From Frankiaceae bacterium (GTDB taxonomy: Bacteria > Actinomycetota > Actinomycetes > BP-191): DNA of 55,533 bases. The stretch lies in the NCBI GenBank assembly GCA_035556555.1, contig DATMES010000068.1, forward strand, positions 1 through 55,533, written 5' to 3'. Below are positions 1-6,497 of the stretch, in pieces (positions within the stretch are counted from its first letter, which is position 1; the number at the start of each line of letters is the position of its first letter). Position numbers and translations under genes: made by a program. Under the pieces are notes generated by a model. The model was not told the origin of the DNA, searched no databases, and worked only from the letters and a program-made list of their open reading frames with translations.

Positions 1-15
1 GGTGCTCGGGTCGGC

Positions 16-69
16 TCCGCAACCGGGTTGCGGGCCGTGCGGGGAAAAAGCGCAGATCGCACCCCGATC
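16..69. repeat. Interspersed repeat, block B (partial copy at window edge)
   Basis: The stretch begins with a short hairpin (CCGCAAC/GTTGCGG) and continues into GCCGTGCGGGGAAAAAGCGC and a CACCCCGA-like end. The same block lies at 8535-8577, on the opposite strand at 42110-42151, and at 55352-55391. In those places it is joined to a roughly 26-bp arm that is absent here, so this copy is partial or runs off the left edge. It lies in non-coding sequence. Confidence 0.6.
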
Positions 70-167
70 AGAGCGAAGGCGCTCACCTGGGACGCGGCCG
101 GTCACGCTCGGCCACCATCAGGCCGTTTCGCCAAGCGCTACTAGGCACTACTAGGTCAGTGGCACAC

Positions 168-197
168 GAAGGCCCCGGGCTGTTGTCCGGGGCCTTC
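168..197. terminator. Strong GC hairpin, probable terminator
   Basis: An 11-bp perfect stem (GAAGGCCCCGG with CCGGGGCCTTC) encloses an 8-base loop and is followed by GCCTTTGCC on the plus strand. It probably ends a gene lying left of the window. No coding sequence is apparent in 1-283; the rest of that stretch holds the repeat at 16-69 and a short tandem CTACTAGGCA/CTACTAGGTC at about 139-156. Confidence 0.6.
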
Positions 198-283
198 GCC
201 TTTGCCGGAAACTGCTCTGTGGACAACGGAAATCCGGGTGGCGCGGCGACCTACACTCGGGAGAGGCGTACGAGGGGAGCCGG

Positions 284-448
284 ATGACGTCACCGGAGCA
301 GGAGCCGCAGAAGCCGGCCAACGTGCTGCACCTGGAGGAGATGATCCGCCAGGGGCTGGTGCACCCGCGCAAGAACAAGGGTCCGCGGCGACCGTTCAAA
401 CCAATCGTGCCGCGCGAGGTCGTCGACGCGATCATCGCCGATCGTTGA
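284..448 (+). CDS. vapB: VapB-like antitoxin, 54 aa
   Basis: A small ORF starts at ATG 284 behind a purine-rich GAGGGGAG. It encodes a hydrophilic 54-residue protein with a basic centre (HPRKNKGPRRPFKP) and an acidic end (AIIADR). It stops at TGA 446-448, which overlaps the TTG start of the PIN-domain gene (sequence TTGA). This tight coupling, with a small gene ahead of a PIN toxin, is the usual type II toxin-antitoxin arrangement. No ribbon-helix-helix or AbrB motif can be recognised by eye, so the antitoxin role rests on size and context. The central Arg-Pro-rich stretch with a short C-terminal tail suits a toxin-wrapping segment. Confidence 0.6.
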   Translation: MTSPEQEPQKPANVLHLEEMIRQGLVHPRKNKGPRRPFKPIVPREVVDAIIADR

Positions 449-789
449 TCGCGTACTTCGACACGTCGGCGCTGGTGAAGCTCCTCTTCGACGACGAGCC
501 AGGCCGGGTGGTGGCGTTCGCGGCGTGGGTCAGGTCGGAGCGCGTCGTGGCGTCCACCCTGCTCTACCCCGAGGCGACGGCGGCGTTGGCGCGGGCGCGG
601 CGCGGCCACCGGCTGACGTCGCTGACGGCCCGGGCGGCGTTCCGGCTGCTGGAGCACCTCATCGAGGAGGTCGAGCTGGTCGATCCGACGCGTGTGCTGC
701 TCTGGGAGGCCGCGTCGATGGCCCGCGGGCACCGGCTGCGCGGCTACGACGCCGTTCACCTCGCGTCGGCGCTCGTCATGTGCCCATGA
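445..789 (+). CDS. vapC: PIN-domain (VapC-like) toxin, C-terminally short
   Basis: The 114-residue product starts at TTG 445, inside the antitoxin stop codon. It shows the PIN ribonuclease signature: IAYFDTSALVKL with Asp6, YPEATAAL with Glu43, and YDAVHLASAL with Asp102. VapC toxins cut RNA (often tRNA or rRNA) with Mg2+ held by three or four acidic residues. The family normally continues for 20-25 more residues with a T-x-D motif carrying the fourth acidic residue. Here the protein ends four residues after HLASAL, and its TGA overlaps the ATG of the next gene. Either the last strand and helix have been lost or this is a minimal form, so activity is uncertain. Confidence 0.75.
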   Translation: MIAYFDTSALVKLLFDDEPGRVVAFAAWVRSERVVASTLLYPEATAALARARRGHRLTSLTARAAFRLLEHLIEEVELVDPTRVLLWEAASMARGHRLRGYDAVHLASALVMCP

Positions 790-1124
790 GGCTCGTCGTG
801 GTCGCCCTCCTCGCGGTCGGCTGTACGTCCGCGGGTCCCGCGCCCAGCGAGGCCGAGCGGCTCTGCCGGGCGGCGTACCCCGACGCCGAGGTCACGGCGG
901 CGTACGACACGACGGTCGAGGACGTCCGCGCGCGCCGCGCGGGACCAGGGCAGACGCCCGCCGCCGGCGCCTGGCCGGGCACGGCCGGCACGACGCGAGC
1001 GGCGTGGTGCTGGGTCACGGAGAACGACGACAAGTGGGTGGCCGCGGCCGTCGAGGGTGAAGAACCGTTCGTCTTCGTGCGTGGCAACCTGCCGCCGACG
1101 TCGGGCGGCCCGCAGGTCCCTTAG
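786..1124 (+). CDS. Small putative lipoprotein, 112 aa
   Basis: ATG 786 overlaps the vapC stop (ATGA). The N-terminus MRLVVVALLAVGC is a lipoprotein-like signal with Cys13 as the lipidation site; the lipobox AVGC is slightly weak because position -3 is Ala. The mature part (SEAERLCRAAYPDAEVTAA and following) has two further Cys residues and no family I recognise. It should be anchored to the outer face of the membrane. Its stop overlaps the end of the convergent M15 gene by four bases. The overlap with vapC may be accidental, arising from the truncation of the toxin gene. Confidence 0.65.
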   Translation: MRLVVVALLAVGCTSAGPAPSEAERLCRAAYPDAEVTAAYDTTVEDVRARRAGPGQTPAAGAWPGTAGTTRAAWCWVTENDDKWVAAAVEGEEPFVFVRGNLPPTSGGPQVP

Positions 1125-2281
1125 GACACGCCCTGCATGAGGATGCCGAGCTCGAAGTGCATCGGGTCTGGGGTCGACCAGTCGCCGCCCCAGCGGAAGC
1201 CCCACTTCCTCATGATGTTGACGACGCCCATGTCCATGTCGCCGTCCTTGCCCGGCATGTTCGTGGTGGCGTTGAGGTCGAACGCGATCCCCCACGTGTG
1301 CAGCGAAACCGCCCCGTCGGGGTTGCGCTCGATGAACCGCGGCACGTAGCAGCCGTCGAACGTCTTGACGCTCGTGGCGAGGCCGTTCGCCTCGACCTCG
1401 CGCATCGCCGCGCGCAGCTGCGGAACGATCAGCCGGTGGCACGTGACCGTGCCGAGGATCGGGACCTGGGCCCGGATGATGTTCGCCGCGACCCAGCGCG
1501 CGTCGGGCTGGATGGTGCCGTCCTCGAACCATCGGTACGAGAACGCCCCGAACGCCCGCGCAGCGCTGCTGCCCGTGAGGAACGCGTACGGCGTCCGCGG
1601 CTGCGTCAGCAGGTGGATGCGCGCCTTGCCGGCCACCTTGCGGGCGGCGGAGGCGAGCGCGGCGGGGTCCTTCTTGGTGCCCGCGGCGAGCACGGCGGCG
1701 TTCGCGCGGGGGAGGCGGAGCGCGTCGGCGACGGCGTACGACACGACGGCGTCGATCTCCGGCAGCGTCGTCGCGAACGCCGCCACGCGCAGCGGCTTGC
1801 CGCCGACGAGGATGGTGGAGCCGAGCTTGATGCGCCGCTCCTTCGCGACCTCGTGCGACAGCGCGACCTCGTGCCGGCCGACGCCGGCCCAGACGGCGTC
1901 CGCCTCGGCGGTCCCCGCCGGCGCGAACGCCCGGAAGCGGGACGGGTCGACGCCGGCGACGGCGAGCGGCTTGCCGCCCATCGTCACGGTGCGGGAACGG
2001 AACGTCGCCACACCGCGCGGCGTGAGCGTGCGCAGCCTGTCGATGACGCGGGGGGAGAGCGGCTTGTTCGAGCGGATGAGCACGTCGGCGCGGACGCGGT
2101 GCTTCAACGGCTTCACGGCCAGCGGCTTCGGCGCCTCCGTGGCGGCGGCCGGCGAGCCGGCCCGCGCAGCGGGGCGCGTACCCCCGGCCACCCTGCCTCC
2201 GGGCGCGCTGCACCCCGCGGTCGCCGCCAGCCCGAGGGCGAGCAGGAACGCGGGGATACGGCCGCGGGCAGCTGGGGTCAC
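1121..2281 (-). CDS. Lipoprotein: FtsX/MacB-like extracellular domain fused to an M15 D,D-/L,D-peptidase
   Basis: This 386-residue exported protein starts at GTG 2281. A signal peptide ends at Cys24 (AATAGC), followed by an Ala/Pro linker. Residues about 60-205 resemble the extracellular core domain of FtsX/MacB-type permeases (MGGKPLAVAGVDPSRFRAF, then EVAKERRIKLGS and LPEIDAVVSYA). The C-terminal part has M15 (VanY/LAS-type) metallopeptidase motifs: SLHTWGIAFDLN for the HxxxxxxxD zinc pair and FRWGGDWSTPDPMHFEL for the catalytic Asp and the last His. M15 enzymes cut D-Ala-D-Ala or L-Ala-D-Glu bonds in peptidoglycan. The product should be an outer-face cell-wall hydrolase. It lies 64 bp upstream of the end of whiD on the same strand. 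The N-terminal assignment is by eye. Confidence 0.75.
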   Translation of the reverse strand: MTPAARGRIPAFLLALGLAATAGCSAPGGRVAGGTRPAARAGSPAAATEAPKPLAVKPLKHRVRADVLIRSNKPLSPRVIDRLRTLTPRGVATFRSRTVTMGGKPLAVAGVDPSRFRAFAPAGTAEADAVWAGVGRHEVALSHEVAKERRIKLGSTILVGGKPLRVAAFATTLPEIDAVVSYAVADALRLPRANAAVLAAGTKKDPAALASAARKVAGKARIHLLTQPRTPYAFLTGSSAARAFGAFSYRWFEDGTIQPDARWVAANIIRAQVPILGTVTCHRLIVPQLRAAMREVEANGLATSVKTFDGCYVPRFIERNPDGAVSLHTWGIAFDLNATTNMPGKDGDMDMGVVNIMRKWGFRWGGDWSTPDPMHFELGILMQGVS

Positions 2282-2345
2282 GTTGGCAGAGTCCGTTCGG
2301 GGGTTGCGGGTCCCTTACCCACTCAACGCGCGAGCACTACCTGGG

Positions 2346-2648
2346 TTACGAGGCCTGACGTACCGCGATGGTTCGGCGCCCGGCGAGGATCTCGTCGCGC
2401 TCCGACTCCGACAGCCCGCCCCAGATGCCGTACGGCTCCCGCACGCGCAGGGCGTGCTCGGCGCACTGGCGGATGACCGGGCAGGTGGCGCAGACAGCCT
2501 TGGCTGCGGCCTCGCGGTTGGCGCGGCGGGGGCCGCGCTCGTTGTCGGGGTGGAAGAACATCTCGGTGTCGAGGCCGCGGCACGCGCCCTCGGCCTGCCA
2601 GTCCCAGAAGTCCGGCCCGGGGCCGGGCAGGTGGCGGATGTCGGTCAT
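2346..2648 (-). CDS. whiD: WhiD (WhiB3-type) iron-sulfur transcription regulator
   Basis: The 100-residue WhiB-family protein has Cys23, Cys53, Cys56 and Cys62 to bind a [4Fe-4S] cluster and the G[IV]WGG turn at residues 74-78, followed by a basic tail. The N-terminus (LPGPGPDFWDWQ, then CRG and FFHPDNERGP) is typical of WhiD of Streptomyces and WhiB3 of Mycobacterium rather than other Wbl proteins. WhiB proteins act with the principal sigma factor and respond to NO, oxygen or redox state. WhiD is needed for spore maturation and WhiB3 controls redox and lipid metabolism. ATG 2648 has a GGAAGGA Shine-Dalgarno. It is divergent from a B12-type MerR regulator. The neighbourhood with bldM, sigD and guaB supports orthology. 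Confidence 0.93.
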   Translation of the reverse strand: MTDIRHLPGPGPDFWDWQAEGACRGLDTEMFFHPDNERGPRRANREAAAKAVCATCPVIRQCAEHALRVREPYGIWGGLSESERDEILAGRRTIAVRQAS

Positions 2649-2693
2649 GCGGGTCCTTCCGTAGGCGGGATCAAGGCCTGGACACCAGTGTGG

Positions 2694-2715
2694 AACTTGT
2701 TCAAAAGTTGTGCAA
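2694..2715. promoter_or_regulatory. 11-bp direct repeats, candidate CarH/LitR-type operator
   Basis: AACTTGTTCAA (2694-2704) is followed immediately by AAGTTGTGCAA (2705-2715), giving two direct repeats in an 11-bp register with the common core TTGTnCAA. B12-dependent CarH tetramers are known to bind tandem direct repeats spaced 11 bp apart. The site lies between the divergent whiD (start 2648) and merR (start 2738) genes, so it could control both. The assignment is inferred from spacing and context. Confidence 0.5.
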
Positions 2716-2737
2716 GTAACGGTTCGGGCACATCATC

Positions 2738-3646
2738 GTGCGCATGTCCTCCGACCCCGGGCTGACCGTCGCCGCGGTGGCGCGCCGTCTGGGAGTCGCC
2801 CCCGCGACGCTGCGTTCCTGGGAACGCCGCTACGGGCTCGGCCCCTCCGAGCGAACCCCCGGCGCCCATCGCCGGTACACCGCGTACGACCTCGCCGTCC
2901 TGGACCGGATGCACAAGCTGACCCTGGAGGGCGTCGCCCCGGCCGATGCCGCGCGGGCCGCCCTGCTGGACCCGCAACCACTCGCAACGCAGGGTGGCGG
3001 CACGGAGTTCCACCTCGAGGTCACGACCCCGCAACGAGTCAGCGCCCGCGCCCGCGGCCTCTCCCGCGCGGCGCTGGCCCTGGACGCGGTGGCCGTCCGC
3101 GACCTGCTGCGGGAGTCCGTCGCCGCGGAGGGCGTGATCGCGACCTGGGAGGCCCTGCTCGCGCCCGTGCTCCGCGCCGTGGGTGACCGCTGGGCGGTCA
3201 CGGGCGAGGGCGTCGAGGTCGAGCACCTGCTCAGCGAGGTGGCGATCGGGGTGTTCTCCCGCGTCGAGGCGGAGCCCGCCGCGCCGTGCCGGCCCGTGCT
3301 CCTGGCCTGCGCCGACGGCGAGGGCCACAGCCTGCCGCTGCACGCCCTCTGCGCCGCCCTGGCCGAACGCCGCGTGGCCGCCCGCATGCTCGGCGCCGCG
3401 CTGCCGCCGGCCGCGCTGGCCGCCGCGACGCGCCGTACGGGCCCCGCCGCGCTCGTCGTCTACGCCCACCAGCCCGAGCACGCCATGACCGGCCTGCTGG
3501 CGGCGGTCCCGCAGCAGCGGCCGCGCACGGCCGTCCTCGCGGGCGGGCCAGGCTGGGCGCCGGAGGCGCTACCGGAGCGGGTGACGTACGTGCACGACGT
3601 CGGCGAGGCCGTACATCTCGTGCTCGTGGCTACGGGCGTGGGGTAG
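2738..3646 (+). CDS. MerR-family regulator with cobalamin-binding module (CarH/LitR-like)
   Basis: The protein of about 302 residues starts with a MerR winged helix (LTVAAVARRLGVAPATLRSW, then ERRYGL and HRRYTAYDLAVLDRM). A four-helix bundle follows with Trp and an EH pair (GDRWAVTGEGVEVEHLL), matching the W...EH motif of CarH that surrounds adenosylcobalamin. A Rossmann-type domain contains GEGHSLPLHAL, in which E-x-H corresponds to the lower-ligand motif. CarH/LitR proteins repress DNA in the dark and release it when light breaks the Co-C bond. The usual Gly after the E-x-H is Pro here, so cofactor binding needs testing. GTG 2738 or ATG 2744 could start it. It is divergent from whiD across the direct repeats. 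Confidence 0.8.
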   Translation: MRMSSDPGLTVAAVARRLGVAPATLRSWERRYGLGPSERTPGAHRRYTAYDLAVLDRMHKLTLEGVAPADAARAALLDPQPLATQGGGTEFHLEVTTPQRVSARARGLSRAALALDAVAVRDLLRESVAAEGVIATWEALLAPVLRAVGDRWAVTGEGVEVEHLLSEVAIGVFSRVEAEPAAPCRPVLLACADGEGHSLPLHALCAALAERRVAARMLGAALPPAALAAATRRTGPAALVVYAHQPEHAMTGLLAAVPQQRPRTAVLAGGPGWAPEALPERVTYVHDVGEAVHLVLVATGVG

Positions 3647-3806
3647 GGCGTGTCTCCCGACTCGTCGATCTGCTGCGCGACGCCCGGCACGGCACCTCGC
3701 GGCGATGTCGGAGGCCCCGATAGCGCTGCTATCGGGACCCCCTCCGCCTTGCGATGCACCGCCCCGGACGCCGCTCGCGACGATCACGAGTCGAGAGACA
3801 CGCCCT
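3645..3806. mobile_element. 162-bp near-perfect palindromic element (MITE-like), overlapping the merR stop codon
   Basis: The left end AGGGCGTGTCTCCCGACTCG (from 3645, arm to 3670) and the right end (3782-3806) are inverted copies differing by one base and one gap. The inner sequence also pairs imperfectly along most of its length. It closes on a perfect 9-bp hairpin CCCGATAGC-GCT-GCTATCGGG near 3716-3736. The last two bases of the merR TAG lie inside the element. It encodes nothing. The long terminal inverted repeats suggest a miniature transposable element or a decayed IS end, though an RNA structure is possible. Its right end abuts the promoter-like sequence of the bldM operon. Confidence 0.65.
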
Positions 3807-3818
3807 GCCCGCCGATAA
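3791..3818 (+). promoter_or_regulatory. WhiG/FliA-type promoter-like sequence upstream of the TPR gene
   Basis: GCCGATAA at 3811-3818 equals the consensus -10 of sigma-WhiG/FliA promoters. A weak -35 candidate, TCGAG (3791-3795), lies 15 bp upstream, inside the right arm of the palindromic element. It precedes the TPR - pseudo-kinase - bldM operon. This is inferred from sequence only. Confidence 0.4.
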
Positions 3819-3844
3819 GGTCTCTTGTGACTCAGGAGGCGCTG

Positions 3845-4759
3845 GTGGCGGACGAGGACCTCGGGCAGCTGCTCGCCCAGGGCGAGCGGGCGGCGTTCCA
3901 CGGACCCCCGGGCAAGGCGGTGGAGTCGCTCAGCCGCGCGATCGAGCTGGCGCACTCCGACGGCAACAGCGAGGCCGCCACGGCCGCGCTCTGGCTCATG
4001 GGTGTGTCGCTGGGTGCCTGCGGCCGCTACGGCACCGCGATCACGACGCTCACGCCCGTCCTGGAGGCCGGCGAGGCCGCGGACACCGGTCCGGCGCGGC
4101 TCTTCGGCGCCCTCGCGGGGGCCAGCCTCGGGTCGATGCGCCGCCAGCTCGGCCGGCACGCCGAGGCGCGCGAGCACGACGAGCGCGGGCTGGCGCTGAC
4201 CGACGGGACGGGGGAGGCGGCGTTCGCGTGCCTGCTCGGCCTCGCCGCCGACGCCGTGGGCCTCAACGACGCCGCCACCGCCCACGACAAGGCCGACGCC
4301 GCCGAGGCCCTCCTCCCCGAACGCCCCACCGAGTGGTGGCGGCAGCGCGTCCGGCTCGACTGGGTTCGTGCCGAGATCGCCCTGCTCGAGGAGGACCCGG
4401 AGACCGCCGTCGACGCCGCCGAGGCCGCCGTCGAGCGGGCCGAACGCTCCCGCGCGCCGCGGCACGTCGCCAAGAGCCTGCTGTTCCAGGGCGTCGCGCA
4501 GATCCAGAACGCCGACCTCGACGGCGCCGCGGCACTGCGCCGCGCCGCCACGCTCGCCGAGAGCCTGGGCGCGCTGCCGCTCGTCTGGCCGTCGCGCGCG
4601 CTGCTCGGCGCGCTGCTGGAGGAGAGCGAGCCCGAGGAGAGCGCGACGTCGCTGGGGGCCGCGCGCAGCGCCGTGCTCGCCATCGCCGGCGACCTCCCGG
4701 ACGGGATGCGCGAGGACTGGCTGGCCAGGGACGAGATCGTCGCGCTGCTGGGGACGTAG
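3845..4759 (+). CDS. TPR-like helical protein upstream of bldM
   Basis: The product has about 304 residues. GTG 3845 is chosen because AGGAGG ends five bases before it; an in-frame GTG at 3827 is the alternative. The sequence is almost entirely alpha-helical and Ala/Leu/Glu-rich, with repeated TPR-like pairs such as ALWLMGVSLGACGRYGTAIT, GASLGSMRRQLGRHAEAREH and LLFQGVAQIQNADLDGAAAL. TPR proteins are protein-interaction scaffolds. It is the first gene of a run with the kinase-like gene (90-bp gap) and bldM. A hypothetical protein sits at the equivalent place between whiB3 and sigD in mycobacteria (from memory). Its partner and role are unknown. Confidence 0.75.
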   Translation: MADEDLGQLLAQGERAAFHGPPGKAVESLSRAIELAHSDGNSEAATAALWLMGVSLGACGRYGTAITTLTPVLEAGEAADTGPARLFGALAGASLGSMRRQLGRHAEAREHDERGLALTDGTGEAAFACLLGLAADAVGLNDAATAHDKADAAEALLPERPTEWWRQRVRLDWVRAEIALLEEDPETAVDAAEAAVERAERSRAPRHVAKSLLFQGVAQIQNADLDGAAALRRAATLAESLGALPLVWPSRALLGALLEESEPEESATSLGAARSAVLAIAGDLPDGMREDWLARDEIVALLGT

Positions 4760-4814
4760 CGCGGGCCTTCCTGCCCGCGGCCATGGCCCGTACGGACCAT
4801 TTTCGCCAGAACGC

Positions 4815-4842
4815 TCAGCCTCCCCCCGCACACTGCCGATGA
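4815..4842 (+). promoter_or_regulatory. WhiG/FliA-type promoter-like sequence directly before the pseudo-kinase gene
   Basis: CTCAG (4814-4818) and GCCGATGA (4835-4842) are separated by 16 bp, close to the actinobacterial WhiG/FliA pattern CTCAA-N15/16-GCCGAT. Transcription would start near 4849-4850, on the ATG at 4850, giving a leaderless mRNA. The gene has no recognisable Shine-Dalgarno, which fits. Confidence 0.5.
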
Positions 4843-4849
4843 CGACTGC

Positions 4850-5485
4850 ATGACCCCGGTGACCAGCGTCGACGCCCCGCCCCGCGCGGCGGCCGCCACG
4901 CGTGCCGCCGAGGCGCTCGCGGAGGTCGAGGCCGAGCGCGCCGCGCTCAGCGGCCTGCTCCACGACAAGGTCTTCCAGTCGCTGCTCGCCGCGCGGTTCC
5001 TCGCCGAGCTGAACGACGCCCCCGACGTCCGCGACGCCGTGCGCGACGCGATGACCGAGGTCACGTCCGCGATGTGGGCGCTGCGCCCGCGTACCGCGGA
5101 AGGCCACCTCGTCCGCGCCCTCGGCGAGCTGGCCGACCGGCGCACGGGCGTCGTCGTCGCCGTCCGCGCAGGCGGCGTACCAGACCGCATCGACCCCGCC
5201 GCCGCGACGGTGGCGTACCGCGTCGCCCAGGCGGCGCTCGACGCCTGCCAGGGCACGACCATGGACGTGCGCGTCGAGGTCCGTTCCGGAACGCTGACGG
5301 TGTCCGTCTGCGACGACGGCGTGGCGTACGACGCCGCGGCGTACGAGCCCAGCAGCGACCTGACCCGCTGGCTGGCCCGCGCGGGGACGCTCGGCGGCTG
5401 CGCCCGCGTCGGGGACGGCACGGCCGGCGGTACGACGCTCTGGCTCGAGATCCCGAACGTCCTGCTCGCCGAGGGGGAGAAGTGA
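4850..5485 (+). CDS. Degenerate histidine-kinase-like protein coupled to BldM
   Basis: This soluble 211-residue protein has a dimerisation/phosphoacceptor-like helix LLHDKVFQSLLAARF (His38), resembling the LHD box of NarL-type kinases. A C-terminal HATPase-like fold follows: YRVAQAALDACQG where the N-box should be, VCDDGVAYD for G1 and GGTTLWLEIP at the end. The N-box Glu and Asn and the G1 Gly are missing, so ATP binding is unlikely. There is no sensor or membrane segment. Its TGA overlaps the GTG start of bldM, so the two should be made together. It may be a phosphotransfer, docking or anti-regulator partner of BldM. Streptomyces BldM is regarded as an orphan response regulator. Confidence 0.75.
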   Translation: MTPVTSVDAPPRAAAATRAAEALAEVEAERAALSGLLHDKVFQSLLAARFLAELNDAPDVRDAVRDAMTEVTSAMWALRPRTAEGHLVRALGELADRRTGVVVAVRAGGVPDRIDPAAATVAYRVAQAALDACQGTTMDVRVEVRSGTLTVSVCDDGVAYDAAAYEPSSDLTRWLARAGTLGGCARVGDGTAGGTTLWLEIPNVLLAEGEK

Positions 5486-6108
5486 CCACCGTCCTGATCT
5501 GCGACGACCACCGGATCGTCCGGGAGGGTCTGCGGCAGTTCGTCGAGGACGTTCCCGGCGTCGACCACGTCGTCACCGCGGCGTCCGGCGAGGAGGCGCT
5601 GGCGCGCTTCTCCGCCGAGCACCCGGACCTCGTCCTCATGGACGTCTCGATGCCCGGCCTCAGCGGCCTCGAGGCGACGCGGCGGCTCATCGCCGCCCAC
5701 CCGCTCGCCAACGTCGTCATGCTCACCGCGCAGGAGGACCGCGACCACGTCGCCGCGGCCGTCACCGCCGGCGCGCGCGGCTACCTCGTCAAGGACGTCT
5801 CCCGCGAGGAGCTCTGCGCCGCCGTCGCCCACGCGCTGGCAGGCCGCGACCTCGTCGAGCCCTCTCTCCGTCGTGCGCTCACCGAGCGCGGCTCCCGCGA
5901 CGCCTCCGGCGGCGCGCAGCTGACCGAACGCGAGCTCCAGGTTCTGACCGGCATGTCCCAGGGCAAGAGCAACGCGCAGATCGGGCGCGAGCTGTTCCTG
6001 TCGGAGGACACCGTGAAGACCCACGCGCGCAGGCTGTTCCGCAAGATGGGCGTCAGCGACCGCGCGCAGGCCGTCGCCTCCGGCTTCCGCAGGGGCCTCG
6101 TCACCTGA
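5482..6108 (+). CDS. bldM: BldM, NarL/LuxR-type response regulator
   Basis: The 208-residue protein starts at GTG 5482 within the stop of the kinase-like gene. The receiver domain keeps the acidic pocket (CDDH), the phosphoacceptor Asp54 (LVLMDVSMPG) and the YLVKD lysine. The LuxR-type HTH contains GMSQGKSNAQIGRELFLSED and VKTHARRLF, followed by SDRAQAVASGF, which closely matches Streptomyces BldM. BldM homodimers, or heterodimers with WhiI, activate development genes. The place between whiD and guaB supports orthology. Unlike the Streptomyces gene it follows a kinase-like gene in a probable operon, with WhiG-type promoter-like sequences upstream. Confidence 0.9.
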   Translation: MTTVLICDDHRIVREGLRQFVEDVPGVDHVVTAASGEEALARFSAEHPDLVLMDVSMPGLSGLEATRRLIAAHPLANVVMLTAQEDRDHVAAAVTAGARGYLVKDVSREELCAAVAHALAGRDLVEPSLRRALTERGSRDASGGAQLTERELQVLTGMSQGKSNAQIGRELFLSEDTVKTHARRLFRKMGVSDRAQAVASGFRRGLVT

Positions 6109-6179
6109 CCCCCAAGGTCCGCATCGAGGCCGCGTGCGAGGCACACGGCCGTTCCGCCGTCGTCCGTGGCTGCGTCGCC

Positions 6180-6497
6180 ATGCTGTCCGGTGCCGTTCCC
6201 GAGCCGTGGCTGCTCGACGCGCTCCGTGGTCACGCCGGCGAGGGGGCGCCGTACTGGCGCCGCGTCTGGGCCATGCGCGGCCTCCTGTGGGCGTACGAGC
6301 CCTCCGCCTCCGCCGCTGTGATCGCAGGCCTCTCCGACGAGGCGTGGCGGGTCCGTGAGATGGCCGCCAAGGTCGTCGCGCGGCACCTCGTGGGGGAGGC
6401 GTTCGAGGAGGTCGTACGCCGCCAGGGCGACGAGGTCCCGCGCGTCCGCGCCGCCGCGTCCCGCGCGGTGATGCGCCTGACGGACGTCGGGGCTTAG
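6180..6497 (+). CDS. HEAT-repeat-like small protein
   Basis: The ORF from ATG 6180 encodes 105 residues of paired helices (YWRRVWAMRGLLWAYEP, AVIAGLSDEAWRVREMAAK, DEVPRVRAAASRAVMRL), typical of HEAT repeats. The reading frame stays open and protein-like upstream (LTPKVRIEAACEAHGRSAVV) to a CTG at 6105 that overlaps the bldM stop as CTGA. The true protein may therefore be 130 residues with a rare CTG start coupled to bldM. Function is unknown; HEAT proteins usually act as binding scaffolds. The end overlaps the convergent acidic protein gene by four bases. Confidence 0.65.
   Translation: MLSGAVPEPWLLDALRGHAGEGAPYWRRVWAMRGLLWAYEPSASAAVIAGLSDEAWRVREMAAKVVARHLVGEAFEEVVRRQGDEVPRVRAAASRAVMRLTDVGA

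Noticed and set aside
129-165. A tRNA or attachment site in the CTACTAGG repeats near the left edge
   Set aside because: No cloverleaf can be drawn, and no integrase or matching second site is present.
445-1124. A frameshift joining vapC to a longer C-terminus in the lipoprotein region
   Set aside because: All three frames after 787 were read. Only the lipoprotein frame is protein-like and none restores the missing PIN motif.
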